The notes beneath the pieces were generated by a model. It was not told the DNA's origin. It saw only the letters and a program-made list of their open reading frames with translations, and did not search any database. This document shows, piece after piece, positions 43,806 through 52,905 of a stretch of 64,000 nt of DNA (position 1 is its first letter; every line of letters starts with the position of its first letter). The stretch is taken from the NCBI GenBank assembly GCA_031546825.1, contig JAVBJU010000003.1:62001-126000 (forward strand), in the 5' to 3' direction. A program made the position numbers and the translations under genes. This DNA is from Hohaiivirga sp031546825 (lineage in GTDB: Bacteria; Pseudomonadota; Alphaproteobacteria; Rhizobiales; Beijerinckiaceae).

Positions 43806-44725
43806 CAGCCTTCGCGAGAGTGCCTTGCTTCGCTCGCCTTGAGATGGGCATAGGCGATGCGGAGCAGCGAGGATTTCTCAGTTGATCCGCCGCGCTGCAT
43901 CAGATTGCCGAGCACATGATCAACCTCGGTTTTCGAGCCACGTTCGAGATCTCGAAGCATTGAGGCCATCAGGGTTGAACCGGCGGCTTCGAACATTGTG
44001 CGGTAATTGGCGAGCGGCGCAGGGCGGGGGGCAAAACCGTTTTTTGCAGCAATGGCGCAGCATTCATCGAGCAGGGCCAATGACAGATCGCCCGCGCCCG
44101 CAGCCAGAATGTCGCCGATGGCGGCACGCATCAGACAGGTGATGCCTGCGCAAGAGGCGATGAAAACCCATTTTTCCCACATGGCCTGAAGAATGATATC
44201 GCTGGTTTTCAAATCAAATCCGGCGTCGGACAGCACGGTGGCGATGGCGCGGCTACGGTCGGTTTCGCCGCCTGCGAGTTCGCCGAACGTGAGATTATGC
44301 ATCGTGTTGAGATGCAGGATCTGGCCCTTTTCATCAAGGGTTGCCGAAATCTGGCACAGGCCGCCCATGACCTGTTGCTTGCCAAAAAGTGCGGTCAGGG
44401 TGTCGATATGCGCCATGCCGTTGAGCACGGGGATGATGACAGTTTTTGGGCCGACTGCCGGAGCGAAGGACGCGATGGCGCTTTCCAGATCGAACGCCTT
44501 GCAGCTTAACAGGATGATATCATATGTGCCGTTGAGGTTTTCGGCAGTAACAAGGCGTGGCTCGGTAATCGTAATATCGCCGGTCGGGCTCTTTACATGC
44601 AGGCCAGTGCGCAGCTGTTCCACGCGCTTCTGGCGCACGAGAAATGTTACGTCACGTCCAGCTGCAGCCAGTCGCGCGCCGAAATAGCCGCCGAGTGCTC
44701 CGGCACCCATCACCAAAATCCGCAT
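43805..44725 (-). CDS. 2-dehydropantoate 2-reductase family protein
   Basis: A 306-residue NADPH-dependent reductase of the PanE/ApbA family: N-terminal Rossmann motif GAGALGGYFGARL, conserved Lys in LLSCKAFD, NGM segment and C-terminal helical domain with LRDLERGSKTEVDH. PanE reduces ketopantoate in pantothenate synthesis, but bacteria carry several paralogues acting on other 2-keto acids, and no pan genes are nearby, so I do not give the symbol. It appears to be a single gene. Confidence 0.85.
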   Translation of the reverse strand: MRILVMGAGALGGYFGARLAAAGRDVTFLVRQKRVEQLRTGLHVKSPTGDITITEPRLVTAENLNGTYDIILLSCKAFDLESAIASFAPAVGPKTVIIPVLNGMAHIDTLTALFGKQQVMGGLCQISATLDEKGQILHLNTMHNLTFGELAGGETDRSRAIATVLSDAGFDLKTSDIILQAMWEKWVFIASCAGITCLMRAAIGDILAAGAGDLSLALLDECCAIAAKNGFAPRPAPLANYRTMFEAAGSTLMASMLRDLERGSKTEVDHVLGNLMQRGGSTEKSSLLRIAYAHLKASEARHSREG

Positions 44726-44844
44726 GATCTCTCTCCCTCGTGGTTATCCCATGGTGTAGCAGATATATGGCACCCGGAGCGTATAATTATGCCCGTAAAC
44801 AAGTCGAATGGGGCGGAGCAACGCGATTGTTGCGATTGTGCGCG

Positions 44845-45159
44845 TCACTCAGCGTCGTGGGCCGCATCGGCTTTGCGCCTGGCCATTTCCTTGTTGGTCC
44901 GCATTGCGGCGGTGGCAAGCGCCCGCAACTTCAAACGAACTCCGCTGCCTTTTCCGGAAAGGAGCGGGGACTTGCGCCGTTCGCTCCGCTCCTGCCGTGA
45001 GCGAGCCTGCGCCGCGTTGCAGTACCCTCGTATCTGCTCACGAATTTTTTCAACCTCACTGTCGGGCAACATGCTGAGGCCCGGCTGATGGCTGTCTGCC
45101 ACAGTGGTCTGCTCCTCCTTTGAAAGAAAGCGCAGTTCCGTTTTTCTGGCGAGAGACAT
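44845..45159 (-). CDS. Basic protein of unknown function
   Basis: A 104-residue, very Lys/Arg-rich protein without membrane segments (MSLARKTELRFLSKEE at the start, then a basic helix ending in MARRKADAAHD). ATG 45159 has a strong GAAGGAG site; a longer form from 45195 is less likely. Its charge suggests nucleic-acid contact, but no domain is recognised. It is divergent from dusA. Confidence 0.6.
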   Translation of the reverse strand: MSLARKTELRFLSKEEQTTVADSHQPGLSMLPDSEVEKIREQIRGYCNAAQARSRQERSERRKSPLLSGKGSGVRLKLRALATAAMRTNKEMARRKADAAHDAE

Positions 45160-45404
45160 TTGCGGCTCCTTCTTGAACCTGTCAGGGATGCTCATGTGCT
45201 CCAGATATATTCCGAGACATTGCAAAAAAATGCCACGCGGCAGCCTGTCGCTTCGACTTTGGTCGCATATGTCCCTGGCGGAAGATTTGCACCCGGCGGT
45301 GAGGCAGCGTAAAAGCCTTCATGAACCCGAAAACTGAAAGAGCTGGGCGCTTTTGCAGACCTCCCTCGCTCCGGGAACAGAGGGAAGCGGACGCTTTTGA
45401 AGGT

Positions 45405-46388
45405 ATGAAACACTACGCCATGGCCACCAACATGCGCTTTTCAGTCGCGCCCATGCTTGATTGGACGGACCGCCATTGTCGCGCCTTCCACCGGGTGATG
45501 AGCCGCCATGCGCTGCTCTACACCGAGATGGTTACGACGGGGGTCATCCTTTACGGACCGCGCGAGCAACTGCTATCCCATGGCGAGACAGAACACCCTG
45601 TGGCCGTTCAACTTGGTGGCTCGAACCCCACTGATCTCTCCGAATGCGCCCGCATATGCGCTGATTACGGTTACGATGAGATCAATCTCAATGTCGGTTG
45701 CCCGTCTGACCGGGTGCAGAACGGTGCGTTCGGCGCGTGCCTGATGCTCGACCCCGATCTCGTGGCGCGCTGTGTTGCCGCGATGAAGGCGACAGTCAGC
45801 ATTCCCGTGACTGTCAAATGCCGCATCGGCGTTGATGAGCAGGAGCCGGAAACGGCGTTGTTTGGTCTCGCTGAAAAGGTGATTGCCGCCGGTGTCGATG
45901 CGCTTATCGTTCACGCGCGCAAGGCCTGGCTCAAGGGACTATCCCCCAAAGAAAACCGCGACATCCCGCCGCTGGATTACCCTTTGGTGCATCGTCTCAA
46001 GCAGGCTTTCCCCGGCACACCGATGGCGATCAATGGCGGCCTTGCCGATTGGGAAACAATTGGTGCGCAATGGCAGCACATGGATGGCGTCATGGTAGGG
46101 CGCGCAGCTTATCAGAACCCGGAAATCATGCTGGAGGTCGATGAGCGCGCCTTCGGCCAGGAACGACCCGTTGCGGACGGCTTTGCAGCGATTGAAGCCT
46201 TTGAGCCATATATCGCCGCGCAACTGGCCAAGAATCTGCGCCTGTCGCAGGTCACACGTCACATGCTCGGCCTGTTTGCCGGTAAACCTGGCGCGCGCCT
46301 CTATCGCCGCCATCTGGCGACGGAAGCGGTGAAGGTGGGGGCGGGGCTTGAGGTTGTGCGGGATGCCGTGGCGCTGGTCCAGCGCTAG
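45405..46388 (+). CDS. dusA: tRNA-dihydrouridine(20/20a) synthase DusA
   Basis: An FMN-dependent enzyme of about 327 residues that reduces uridines 20/20a in the tRNA D-loop. It shows the barrel N-terminus FSVAPMLDWTDRHCR, the catalytic cysteine in NVGCPSDRVQ, the phosphate-binding INGGL segment and a C-terminal RNA-binding domain with RHMLGLFAG. The start is uncertain: ATG 45405, 45420 and 45432 are in frame and none has an ideal ribosome site. DusA-specific length and motifs make the subfamily call firm. Confidence 0.94.
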   Translation: MKHYAMATNMRFSVAPMLDWTDRHCRAFHRVMSRHALLYTEMVTTGVILYGPREQLLSHGETEHPVAVQLGGSNPTDLSECARICADYGYDEINLNVGCPSDRVQNGAFGACLMLDPDLVARCVAAMKATVSIPVTVKCRIGVDEQEPETALFGLAEKVIAAGVDALIVHARKAWLKGLSPKENRDIPPLDYPLVHRLKQAFPGTPMAINGGLADWETIGAQWQHMDGVMVGRAAYQNPEIMLEVDERAFGQERPVADGFAAIEAFEPYIAAQLAKNLRLSQVTRHMLGLFAGKPGARLYRRHLATEAVKVGAGLEVVRDAVALVQR

Positions 46389-46439
46389 ACTGGAGCGCAG
46401 TTAAGTCGTTTGAATGCTCGGAATATAGGGGGAAATGCG

Positions 46440-47507
46440 ATGGCTACTCTCAAACAGGCGACGGATGCACTCGTTGGTGCCATGCGGGACGGAACGGAAA
46501 TTGACGATGATTTGATCGCGGTGGCAAACGCATTTCAACAAGCCTGTCATGACAGTGATGGAGCGGGAATTGATGCGGCTTTCACACAACTCGGTCTCGC
46601 TTTTGGCGATGGCATTCCGACCCTTCGTATGGCCCTGGTCGCCACGATATGTGGAGCGTGGGTGGAAGATGGGCGTGACCCCGAAACCTTTGCAAGACCG
46701 CTGATTGGCGTGGTCCGTGATCTGGTTCGAGACGTTGGTGGCTTGTGTCGTCTCTGTGATCAGAAAATGCCGGACGAGATCGGTGTAGATGAAGATGGCG
46801 ACGAGATTTTCGTATCGATCAGGGATAAACTTATTGCTGAGGATACAAGCCTTTCCGGAAAATGGGAGATATTGGGCATGATGTATCTTCCGGCAATCGC
46901 TGCGTTCGCCAAATCCGCGCGCTTGCGCCGGGAATACCAGACAATGCTCCCGGATTTGATGCTTTTGAACGGGCGGCATATGGCCGGTGATTACCTTTCC
47001 ATGATGCTCCGTGTTCCTGACAATGAGAGGTTACTGGTTTTGGAACCGGGTGCCGGAAGAGGGTTTCTCGGGCGCATGTCGGGTATCGCAGATAATTTCC
47101 AGTTGCACATGTTGCTGAGCGACATGCTGCCGTTGCCAAACGGAAGCCCGAGCTTTTCGCCAGAAAAAATCGCCCATTTACGTGGGGCTCTTCCCTATCA
47201 CAAGGAAGAAGATGTATTTATCGGGCGCTGGAATATGTTTTCCTGGAAAGCTGCGGCTCATCACGGCTGTTTGCCTACGGGTGCATCCCACAGCAGTTGC
47301 TGGATATGGAATGAGGGAATTCCCGATCATATTCCGACATTCGATGGGATGCGGGTGGTTCTTCTTGGAGAACCGTCGTATCAACGCGCCATGAGCCACA
47401 ATATCATATTTGGCAATCTTCCTGCGGATATAACTGTCGACGAATGGCTGAGCGCCGATCAGGTTGATGTCTGGTTCGAAAGGCTCAAGATGCCACCCCT
47501 CCATTGA
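46440..47507 (+). CDS. Unrecognised 355-residue soluble protein
   Basis: A complete frame with a GGGGGAA ribosome site before ATG 46440. The product has no signal peptide or clear membrane segment. The N-terminal 180 residues look helical and acidic; the C-terminal half is richer in aromatic residues, with GRWNMFSWKAAAHHGC and SHSSCWIWNEGIPDH. A CRLC pair (around residue 105) and further Cys/His residues might bind a metal. I do not know the family. It lies between dusA and the TSUP permease in the same direction and may be co-transcribed with either. Confidence 0.65.
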   Translation: MATLKQATDALVGAMRDGTEIDDDLIAVANAFQQACHDSDGAGIDAAFTQLGLAFGDGIPTLRMALVATICGAWVEDGRDPETFARPLIGVVRDLVRDVGGLCRLCDQKMPDEIGVDEDGDEIFVSIRDKLIAEDTSLSGKWEILGMMYLPAIAAFAKSARLRREYQTMLPDLMLLNGRHMAGDYLSMMLRVPDNERLLVLEPGAGRGFLGRMSGIADNFQLHMLLSDMLPLPNGSPSFSPEKIAHLRGALPYHKEEDVFIGRWNMFSWKAAAHHGCLPTGASHSSCWIWNEGIPDHIPTFDGMRVVLLGEPSYQRAMSHNIIFGNLPADITVDEWLSADQVDVWFERLKMPPLH

Positions 47508-47519
47508 GATGCAAACCAG

Positions 47520-48380
47520 ATGACATTTGCCAATATTCCCCTATCCGAAATTATAATGCTCGTCATCGCACTGCTTGGTGCCGGCGCAGTGACTGGGGTT
47601 CTCGCAGGGGTCTTCGGTGTCGGCGGTGGATCGGTGATCGTGCCGGTGCTTTATGAGCTTTTCCGTGTGCTTGAAGTGCCGGAATCGCTGCGGATGCCAC
47701 TGGCTGTGGGCACTTCGCTTGCCATCATCATCCCCACCTCGATCCAGTCGTTCCGCACCCATTATGCGGCGAAGGCGGTGGATATGGACTTTCTCAAGGG
47801 TTGGGCCGCGCCGGTGGTGATTGGTGTTATCGCCGGAAGTTTTATTGCTCGCTACGCACCCGCATGGGTGTTCATGGTGGTCTTCATCATCGTTGCCGGT
47901 TTCTCGTCTATCCGCATGATGGCTGGGCTGGATTTGAAGGGTAAGAGCGACGCGCGCCCCGGCGCTGTCGGCATGTCCGTGACCGGGTTGATTATTGGGG
48001 CATCCGCGAGCCTCATGGGCGTTGGCGGCGGGCTGCTTTCCAACCTTTTCATGAGCTATTGCCACCGGCCCATCCACCGTGCGGTCGCCACGTCTTCCGG
48101 TGTTGGCGTTTTTGTGTCGGTGCCGGGAGCCATCGGTTTTATGATTGCCGGTTGGCCCCAGGCCGCGCTTAACCCCGACGTTCCGATGCTACAATTTCCG
48201 ATTTCAATCGGCTTTGTTTCCCTGCTCGGCGTGCTTCTGTTCATCCCGACCAGCATGGCGACCGCGCCATTCGGGGCGCGGCTGGCGCATCGGTTATCGA
48301 AACGCACCTTGCAGTTTTCGTTTGGCCTATTTTTGTTTTGTATCAGCTTGCGCTACCTGTGGAAGCTGGTCGTCGGCTGA
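47520..48380 (+). CDS. TSUP (TauE/SafE) family permease
   Basis: A 286-residue inner-membrane protein with seven or eight membrane segments and two copies of the family motif (GVFGVGGGSVIVPVL near the start and GVGGGLLSNLF in the middle). TSUP proteins export or import sulfur-containing organic anions such as sulfoacetate or sulfite. The substrate is not evident. It starts 12 bases after the unrecognised gene and ends 54 bases inside the convergent DUF1289 gene. Confidence 0.88.
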   Translation: MTFANIPLSEIIMLVIALLGAGAVTGVLAGVFGVGGGSVIVPVLYELFRVLEVPESLRMPLAVGTSLAIIIPTSIQSFRTHYAAKAVDMDFLKGWAAPVVIGVIAGSFIARYAPAWVFMVVFIIVAGFSSIRMMAGLDLKGKSDARPGAVGMSVTGLIIGASASLMGVGGGLLSNLFMSYCHRPIHRAVATSSGVGVFVSVPGAIGFMIAGWPQAALNPDVPMLQFPISIGFVSLLGVLLFIPTSMATAPFGARLAHRLSKRTLQFSFGLFLFCISLRYLWKLVVG

Positions 48381-48542
48381 AGTTTTGCGGCGTGTGGGCA
48401 GCACAGCCATGATGGCTTGACGCTCAGCCTCCGAGAGGCGGCTCCATGCGCCGATTTCTGTGCCGGTGCGGTGGCAGCCGCAACATAGGCCGGTTGTGGC
48501 ATCAAGCTGACACAGCCCGATACAGGGAGAGGAAATGCTCAT
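48327..48542 (-). CDS. DUF1289 family protein
   Basis: A 71-residue protein with the family's cysteine pattern (SPCIGLCQLD and GLCCGCHRTGTEIGAW), probably a small metal-binding module. Its ATG overlaps the cobS stop as ATGA, so it is translated after cobS. The last 54 bases overlap the convergent TSUP gene. Function is unknown. Confidence 0.85.
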   Translation of the reverse strand: MSISSPCIGLCQLDATTGLCCGCHRTGTEIGAWSRLSEAERQAIMAVLPTRRKTSADDQLPQVAQADTKQK

Positions 48543-49372
48543 CGCGCTGCCCCGAGGATGGCGAGGTAGACCGCAATCTCTCCCAGTTGCTGGGCCGCAC
48601 CCGCAACATCGCCGGTCTGTCCGCCAATCATGCGCCGCGACATGAGCGCCATCAGGTAACACACGCCCAAGGGAGCGAGCAGGGCAAGGCCGAGACCAAT
48701 AGTCGGAACGCCTGCGCAAAAGCCGATGATGATGGTTAGAAGCCAAGCGAGGCCAAGTCCCGCGCCATAATTGCTCCAACTCGTCTTGCCAACCGTACTC
48801 GATAGCCCGTCCGTGCGCGCGGCGGGCAGGGCGATCAAAATCGACAACGCCGAGATGCGTGAGAGAATGGCCGCCATGATGAGTGCCGCCATGGAAGCCG
48901 TAAGGGTCGAGCGCTCGGTGATGCCGGAAAGCGCCCCGACGCGCAGGATGAAGGCCAGCGCCAGTGCCGATGCGCCGAATGAGCCGATCAGGCTATCTTT
49001 CATGATGGCGAGACGCCGCTCAATCGTTGCGCCGCCGCCAAAGCCGTCGGCGGTATCGGCAAGGCCATCCTCATGGAAAGCACCGGTGATGAATGTCATG
49101 GCGGCAATGGCAAGCCCCGCCGACACCATTGCTCCGAAGGCTAACCACACACCGATCGCGAGCACCATCGCCCCGATGATGCCAATGACCGCCCCGGCAA
49201 ATGGCAGTGCCCGCGGCATAATGTCGAAGTCCGGGGCGCGGTAAGGCGCAATTTCACCGGGCAGCGCGGGGATGGGAAGGCGCGAATAGAAGCGCAGGCA
49301 AGATGCCACAGCCCAAAGCGGCGAGAGTAATCTGCGGGAGCCTTGAGCTTTTTCCGACGAATGTGCGGGCAT
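48539..49372 (-). CDS. cobS: Adenosylcobinamide-GDP ribazoletransferase (cobalamin synthase)
   Basis: A 277-residue polytopic membrane enzyme that joins adenosylcobinamide-GDP with alpha-ribazole (phosphate) to complete vitamin B12. The family motif FHEDGLADTADGFGGG is present and hydrophobic segments fill the C-terminal half. ATG 49372 starts the conserved protein; the open frame continues upstream only as antisense of cobT. It is divergent from cobT, whose product makes the ribazole substrate, with 84 bases between. No cobalamin riboswitch is visible in that gap. Confidence 0.95.
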   Translation of the reverse strand: MPAHSSEKAQGSRRLLSPLWAVASCLRFYSRLPIPALPGEIAPYRAPDFDIMPRALPFAGAVIGIIGAMVLAIGVWLAFGAMVSAGLAIAAMTFITGAFHEDGLADTADGFGGGATIERRLAIMKDSLIGSFGASALALAFILRVGALSGITERSTLTASMAALIMAAILSRISALSILIALPAARTDGLSSTVGKTSWSNYGAGLGLAWLLTIIIGFCAGVPTIGLGLALLAPLGVCYLMALMSRRMIGGQTGDVAGAAQQLGEIAVYLAILGAAR

Positions 49373-49456
49373 GATGTGGTTCAATCGGCTTTCCTGAATG
49401 CTGTCGGGCGGGTATAGCACAGGGAGCCTTTGTCGCCCATTGATGGATGAACCGCC

Positions 49457-50512
49457 ATGACCAGCATCGTTTCCCGCACGCCTTTCGATGATATCCGCGC
49501 CATTCTGGCGGCTTTGCCTGCTCGGGATGAACATGCGGCGCACGAGGCGCGCCACCACAATCAGGATCTCACCAAGCCGCAGGGCAGCCTTGGGCGTCTC
49601 GAATGGCTGGCGGAATGGTTGGCGGGGTGGCAGGCCAAGGAAAAGCCCACCATGAACCGGCCCACGGTTTGTGTGTTTGCGGGCAGCCATGGTGTGGTGA
49701 AGCGGGGCGTTTCGGCCTTTCCGGCGGAAGTGAACCAACAGATGCTCGACAACTTCGCGGCGGGTGGGGCGGCGATCAATCAGATATGCACCGCTTACGG
49801 TCTTGGCTTCAAAGTGTTTGATCTCGCCATCGACCAGCCGACCAAAGATTTTACCGAAGAACCGGCGATGGACGAAAAAACCTGTGTCGGGACCATGGCT
49901 TTCGGCATGGAAGCCATCACTGGCGGCATTGATGTGCTGGCAATTGGCGAACTGGGCATCGGCAACACCACCTCGGCGGCGGCAATTTTTGCAGCCCTCT
50001 ATGGCGGCGGTGCGGAGAAATGGGTCGGGCGTGGCACCGGGGTGGACAAAGAAGGTTTGGCCCGTAAAATCGCGGCAGTTGAAGCGGGCATCAAGCGCCA
50101 CGAAGCCTTGCTGCATGATCCGCTTGAGGTGCTCCGCTGCCTCGGTGGCCGCGAGATTGCTGCCATGGCGGGCGCAATCATTGCGGCGCGAACGCAACAT
50201 ATTCCGGTGGTGATCGACGGCTATGTGGCGACGGCTGCGGCAGCCATATTGCACGCGGTCGATCCGCACGCCATCGACCATTGCATTGCGGGCCACCTGT
50301 CGGGAGAGGGCAACCACCGTGAGGTGCTTGAACGTCTCGATAAAGTGCCGCTGCTGGCACTCGGGATGCGCCTTGGCGAAGGCTCTGGTGCGGCGATGGC
50401 CATGGGAATTATCAAGGCGGCGGTGCAATTGCACAACGGTATGGCGACCTTTTCACAGGCAGGCGTCTCTGAAAAATCGGGCGGCTGCGGTGGCCACGAC
50501 CACGCCCATTGA
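49457..50512 (+). CDS. cobT: Nicotinate-nucleotide:dimethylbenzimidazole phosphoribosyltransferase
   Basis: A 351-residue enzyme producing alpha-ribazole phosphate for the lower ligand of B12. Conserved segments include TKPQGSLGRLE, AGSHGV, GELGIGNTTSAAA and the catalytic glutamate in LGEGSGAA. It ends in a short Gly/His tail (GGCGGHDHAH) that could bind metal. In Pseudomonas-style naming it is CobU. It is divergent from cobS and is followed by a strong terminator. Confidence 0.95.
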   Translation: MTSIVSRTPFDDIRAILAALPARDEHAAHEARHHNQDLTKPQGSLGRLEWLAEWLAGWQAKEKPTMNRPTVCVFAGSHGVVKRGVSAFPAEVNQQMLDNFAAGGAAINQICTAYGLGFKVFDLAIDQPTKDFTEEPAMDEKTCVGTMAFGMEAITGGIDVLAIGELGIGNTTSAAAIFAALYGGGAEKWVGRGTGVDKEGLARKIAAVEAGIKRHEALLHDPLEVLRCLGGREIAAMAGAIIAARTQHIPVVIDGYVATAAAAILHAVDPHAIDHCIAGHLSGEGNHREVLERLDKVPLLALGMRLGEGSGAAMAMGIIKAAVQLHNGMATFSQAGVSEKSGGCGGHDHAH

Positions 50513-50624
50513 TGTGTGGCGGTGCCGATTTTGAGGTCCTGAGCGTTGCCGTGAGATAACGCACATTCTTGGCTGCGAGACCACGCTATGGTGTTTTTGT
50601 TGTTCCCAACCTCATCGAGACTCT

Positions 50625-50652
50625 GGCGCGGCTTTGGCCGCGCCTTTTTTTT
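50625..50652 (+). terminator. Strong intrinsic terminator
   Basis: GGCGCGGC-TTTG-GCCGCGCC (50625-50644) followed by eight T ends transcription after cobT. Confidence 0.92.
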
Positions 50653-50709
50653 GTTCTTCAACCCGGCTAGGATGTTTCCGGACGCGCGGAGCGCCGGAAG
50701 GGGAACATT

Positions 50710-50889
50710 GTGTCGATACGGAACTTATCAATTCTCGCCCTGGTGCTCGTCATGATCGCCGTCGTTCTGGGCGGCAATTTTGGCACTGCCATTGAACCGC
50801 CATCGGCGGAATTTCGAGAATACTTCAAATACATCGTCACGGCGGTTCTGGTCGCTTTTGTTGCCTATCTGGCGATGACGCGGCGGTGA
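50710..50889 (+). CDS. Small two-helix membrane protein (59 residues)
   Basis: A GTG frame preceded by GGAAGGGG encodes 59 residues with two hydrophobic helices (about 6-22, ILALVLVMIAVVLGG; and 41-56, VTAVLVAFVAYLAM) joined by a polar loop. It lies between the cobT terminator and the atoS-like kinase in the same direction, 90 bases before it. It is likely an inner-membrane hairpin protein. It resembles no family I know; the clean topology and ribosome site are the evidence. Confidence 0.55.
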   Translation: MSIRNLSILALVLVMIAVVLGGNFGTAIEPPSAEFREYFKYIVTAVLVAFVAYLAMTRR

Positions 50890-50979
50890 GCGGCTATTTG
50901 ATCGCTCTGCCTGCGTTATGCATCCGCTTGGTGTTCCATGGCTTTTCCGGTATCCTGATACGGCATTTCCCTTTGGCGC

Positions 50980-52905
50980 ATGACACGCCAAACCATTTCC
51001 CGATCTGACCCGATGTTGATTGAGACTTCCCCCGCTGTGGCGCTTCCCCCGAACAAAAAGCCGCGAAGCCTGCTGCAACGATTGCTGCCGCAGACATTGT
51101 GGATGCGGGTGGCGCTGCTTGTGGGCACCATGATCTGTCTGCCCGTTTTGATCATGTCTTACATTGTCGAGGTGCAGGGCCGTGCGGCCTTGCTCCATGA
51201 AAAGGGCGAGAAGCTCTATGGCATCACCCGCCTGCTCAACGATGCCATGGGTGATGCGCTGGCCCTGACAGAGGAGCAGAAGGCAACGCTATCGCGGGAT
51301 CAACAGATTGCAATTTTGCATCAGCGGCTTACCCCCGCCGCAGAGGAGGTGGTCAAGGCCTATCCGGGTGTTGGCGCCGGCTATTATGATCGCCGGCTTG
51401 ATGCCATCATGACCTACGCACCCAATGCAGAATTCAATTATGTGGTGGGTATGCGCATTCCGCCGGATCATCTGGGCAACGAGGTGATGCTCAAGGGCGT
51501 GCCGATGACCGCGTTCGGCAGCCAGGTGCGGGGCGATATCATGAATGCGATGTGGCCCATCCAGCGCAATGGCGAGGTTATCGGTTATACTTGGGCGAAT
51601 GAGCTGAACGACAGTGTCCAGAAGCAGATACTTCGGCTCGATTTGAGCGTGCTCGCGGTGTTGATCGGTGGGCTGTCGGTGAGTTTGGCGCTGGTGCTTC
51701 TGCTGTCGCGCAGTTTCGGGCGTGATGTTGATATCGTCAAAGACGGCCTGCACCGGCTGCAATTCGATCTTGGTGCGCCATTGCCGCCTCTCAAGGGCGA
51801 GATTGGCGAAATTGCCAAGAGCGTCAATGTGATGGCCACGGCGTTGCAGGAGGCCAAGGGGCTCAACGAAAATATCCTCAACAGCATCGACGATGGCGTT
51901 GTCACAGTGGACAATCAGGGGTGCATCACCTTGCTCAATCCGGCTGCGCAAAAAATCATTGGCTGTGATCCGGGTGACGTGCTCAATCGCGATTACATGG
52001 GGTTGTTTCACGAGCAGGCGGCTTTCCAGAGTATGCTTCTGGACACATTGCACAGCGGGAAGTCGTATTCCGATGTTGAGAGGGATTATCCGTTACGTGA
52101 CAAGACGCTCTATGTCAGTTTGTCCACACGGCTGATCCGTAACAGTAAAGGTGAAAAGATCGGGGCGGCGGCCTTCATCCGCGATCTGACCTCGCAGCGG
52201 GCTTTGCAGCGCCATGCGGAACGTGCTGAACAACTGGCGGTTGTCGGTGAACTGGCCGCTGGTGTCGCGCATGAGGTTCGCAACCCGCTCACCGCGATCC
52301 GCGGTTTCGTCCAGTATCTGCGTGAGGGGGCTAATCCTGATGAGCTGGAGGAATATACCGGCATTATTCTGACCGAGGTCGATTCCATCAATCGTGTGAT
52401 CCAGCAACTCCTGAATTTTGCCCGACCGGCACCCCAGAATTACCAGAAAGTGGCGCTGGCACAGTTGGTGAATGATGCGCTGGTTCTCGTGAAAACCCGT
52501 AGCGTCTCCGGTCGTATCGAGTTTGCCCTGGATGTTGCCGCCGATATCGCCGAAATCGAAGTCGATGCCGAGCAGATCAAGCAAGTGCTGCTTAATCTCC
52601 TCCTCAATGCGGTTCAGGCGATTGAAGGCCAGGGAGAGGTTGTTGTCAGCGCGCATAATGGTACTCAAGGCACGGTCGAATTGCGGATCAAAGACAACGG
52701 CGCGGGCATTACCCATCAGGATAAGGCCCGGATTTTCTCTCCGTTTTTCACGACCAAGCCATCTGGGACCGGTCTCGGCCTCCCCATCGTGCAGCGCATC
52801 ATCGCCGAGCATGGCGGTGAAATCATGTTAGAGAGTGCGAAAGGCAGCGGAACAACCGTTATCCTGAGCCTGCCCGCGCACCGCGAACGGAGGGAGACGC
52901 CATGA
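50980..52905 (+). CDS. atoS: NtrB-type sensor histidine kinase, AtoS-like
   Basis: A 641-residue inner-membrane kinase with membrane segments near 41-63 and 220-242, a periplasmic sensing region between them, HAMP (about 245-290), PAS (about 295-410), H-box (GVAHEVRNPLTAI, His431), N-box (NLLLNAVQAI) and G-boxes (DNGAGI, GTGLGLPIV). It overlaps the regulator gene as ATGA. Partnership with a sigma-54 activator and acetoacetate genes downstream matches E. coli AtoS, which responds to acetoacetate. The ligand here is inferred. Confidence 0.8.
   Translation: MTRQTISRSDPMLIETSPAVALPPNKKPRSLLQRLLPQTLWMRVALLVGTMICLPVLIMSYIVEVQGRAALLHEKGEKLYGITRLLNDAMGDALALTEEQKATLSRDQQIAILHQRLTPAAEEVVKAYPGVGAGYYDRRLDAIMTYAPNAEFNYVVGMRIPPDHLGNEVMLKGVPMTAFGSQVRGDIMNAMWPIQRNGEVIGYTWANELNDSVQKQILRLDLSVLAVLIGGLSVSLALVLLLSRSFGRDVDIVKDGLHRLQFDLGAPLPPLKGEIGEIAKSVNVMATALQEAKGLNENILNSIDDGVVTVDNQGCITLLNPAAQKIIGCDPGDVLNRDYMGLFHEQAAFQSMLLDTLHSGKSYSDVERDYPLRDKTLYVSLSTRLIRNSKGEKIGAAAFIRDLTSQRALQRHAERAEQLAVVGELAAGVAHEVRNPLTAIRGFVQYLREGANPDELEEYTGIILTEVDSINRVIQQLLNFARPAPQNYQKVALAQLVNDALVLVKTRSVSGRIEFALDVAADIAEIEVDAEQIKQVLLNLLLNAVQAIEGQGEVVVSAHNGTQGTVELRIKDNGAGITHQDKARIFSPFFTTKPSGTGLGLPIVQRIIAEHGGEIMLESAKGSGTTVILSLPAHRERRETP

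Noticed and set aside
45192..45413. Minus-strand 73-codon frame between the basic protein and dusA
   Set aside because: No ribosome site, overlaps the likely dusA start, and no protein-like features.
49373..49456. Possible cobalamin riboswitch between cobS and cobT
   Set aside because: The divergent gap is only 84 bases and lacks a B12-box-like sequence; too short for the aptamer.
49373..50434. N-terminal extension of cobS on the minus strand (about 350 extra codons)
   Set aside because: It is antisense to cobT, is low-complexity and His/Arg-rich, and the CobS family begins near 49372.
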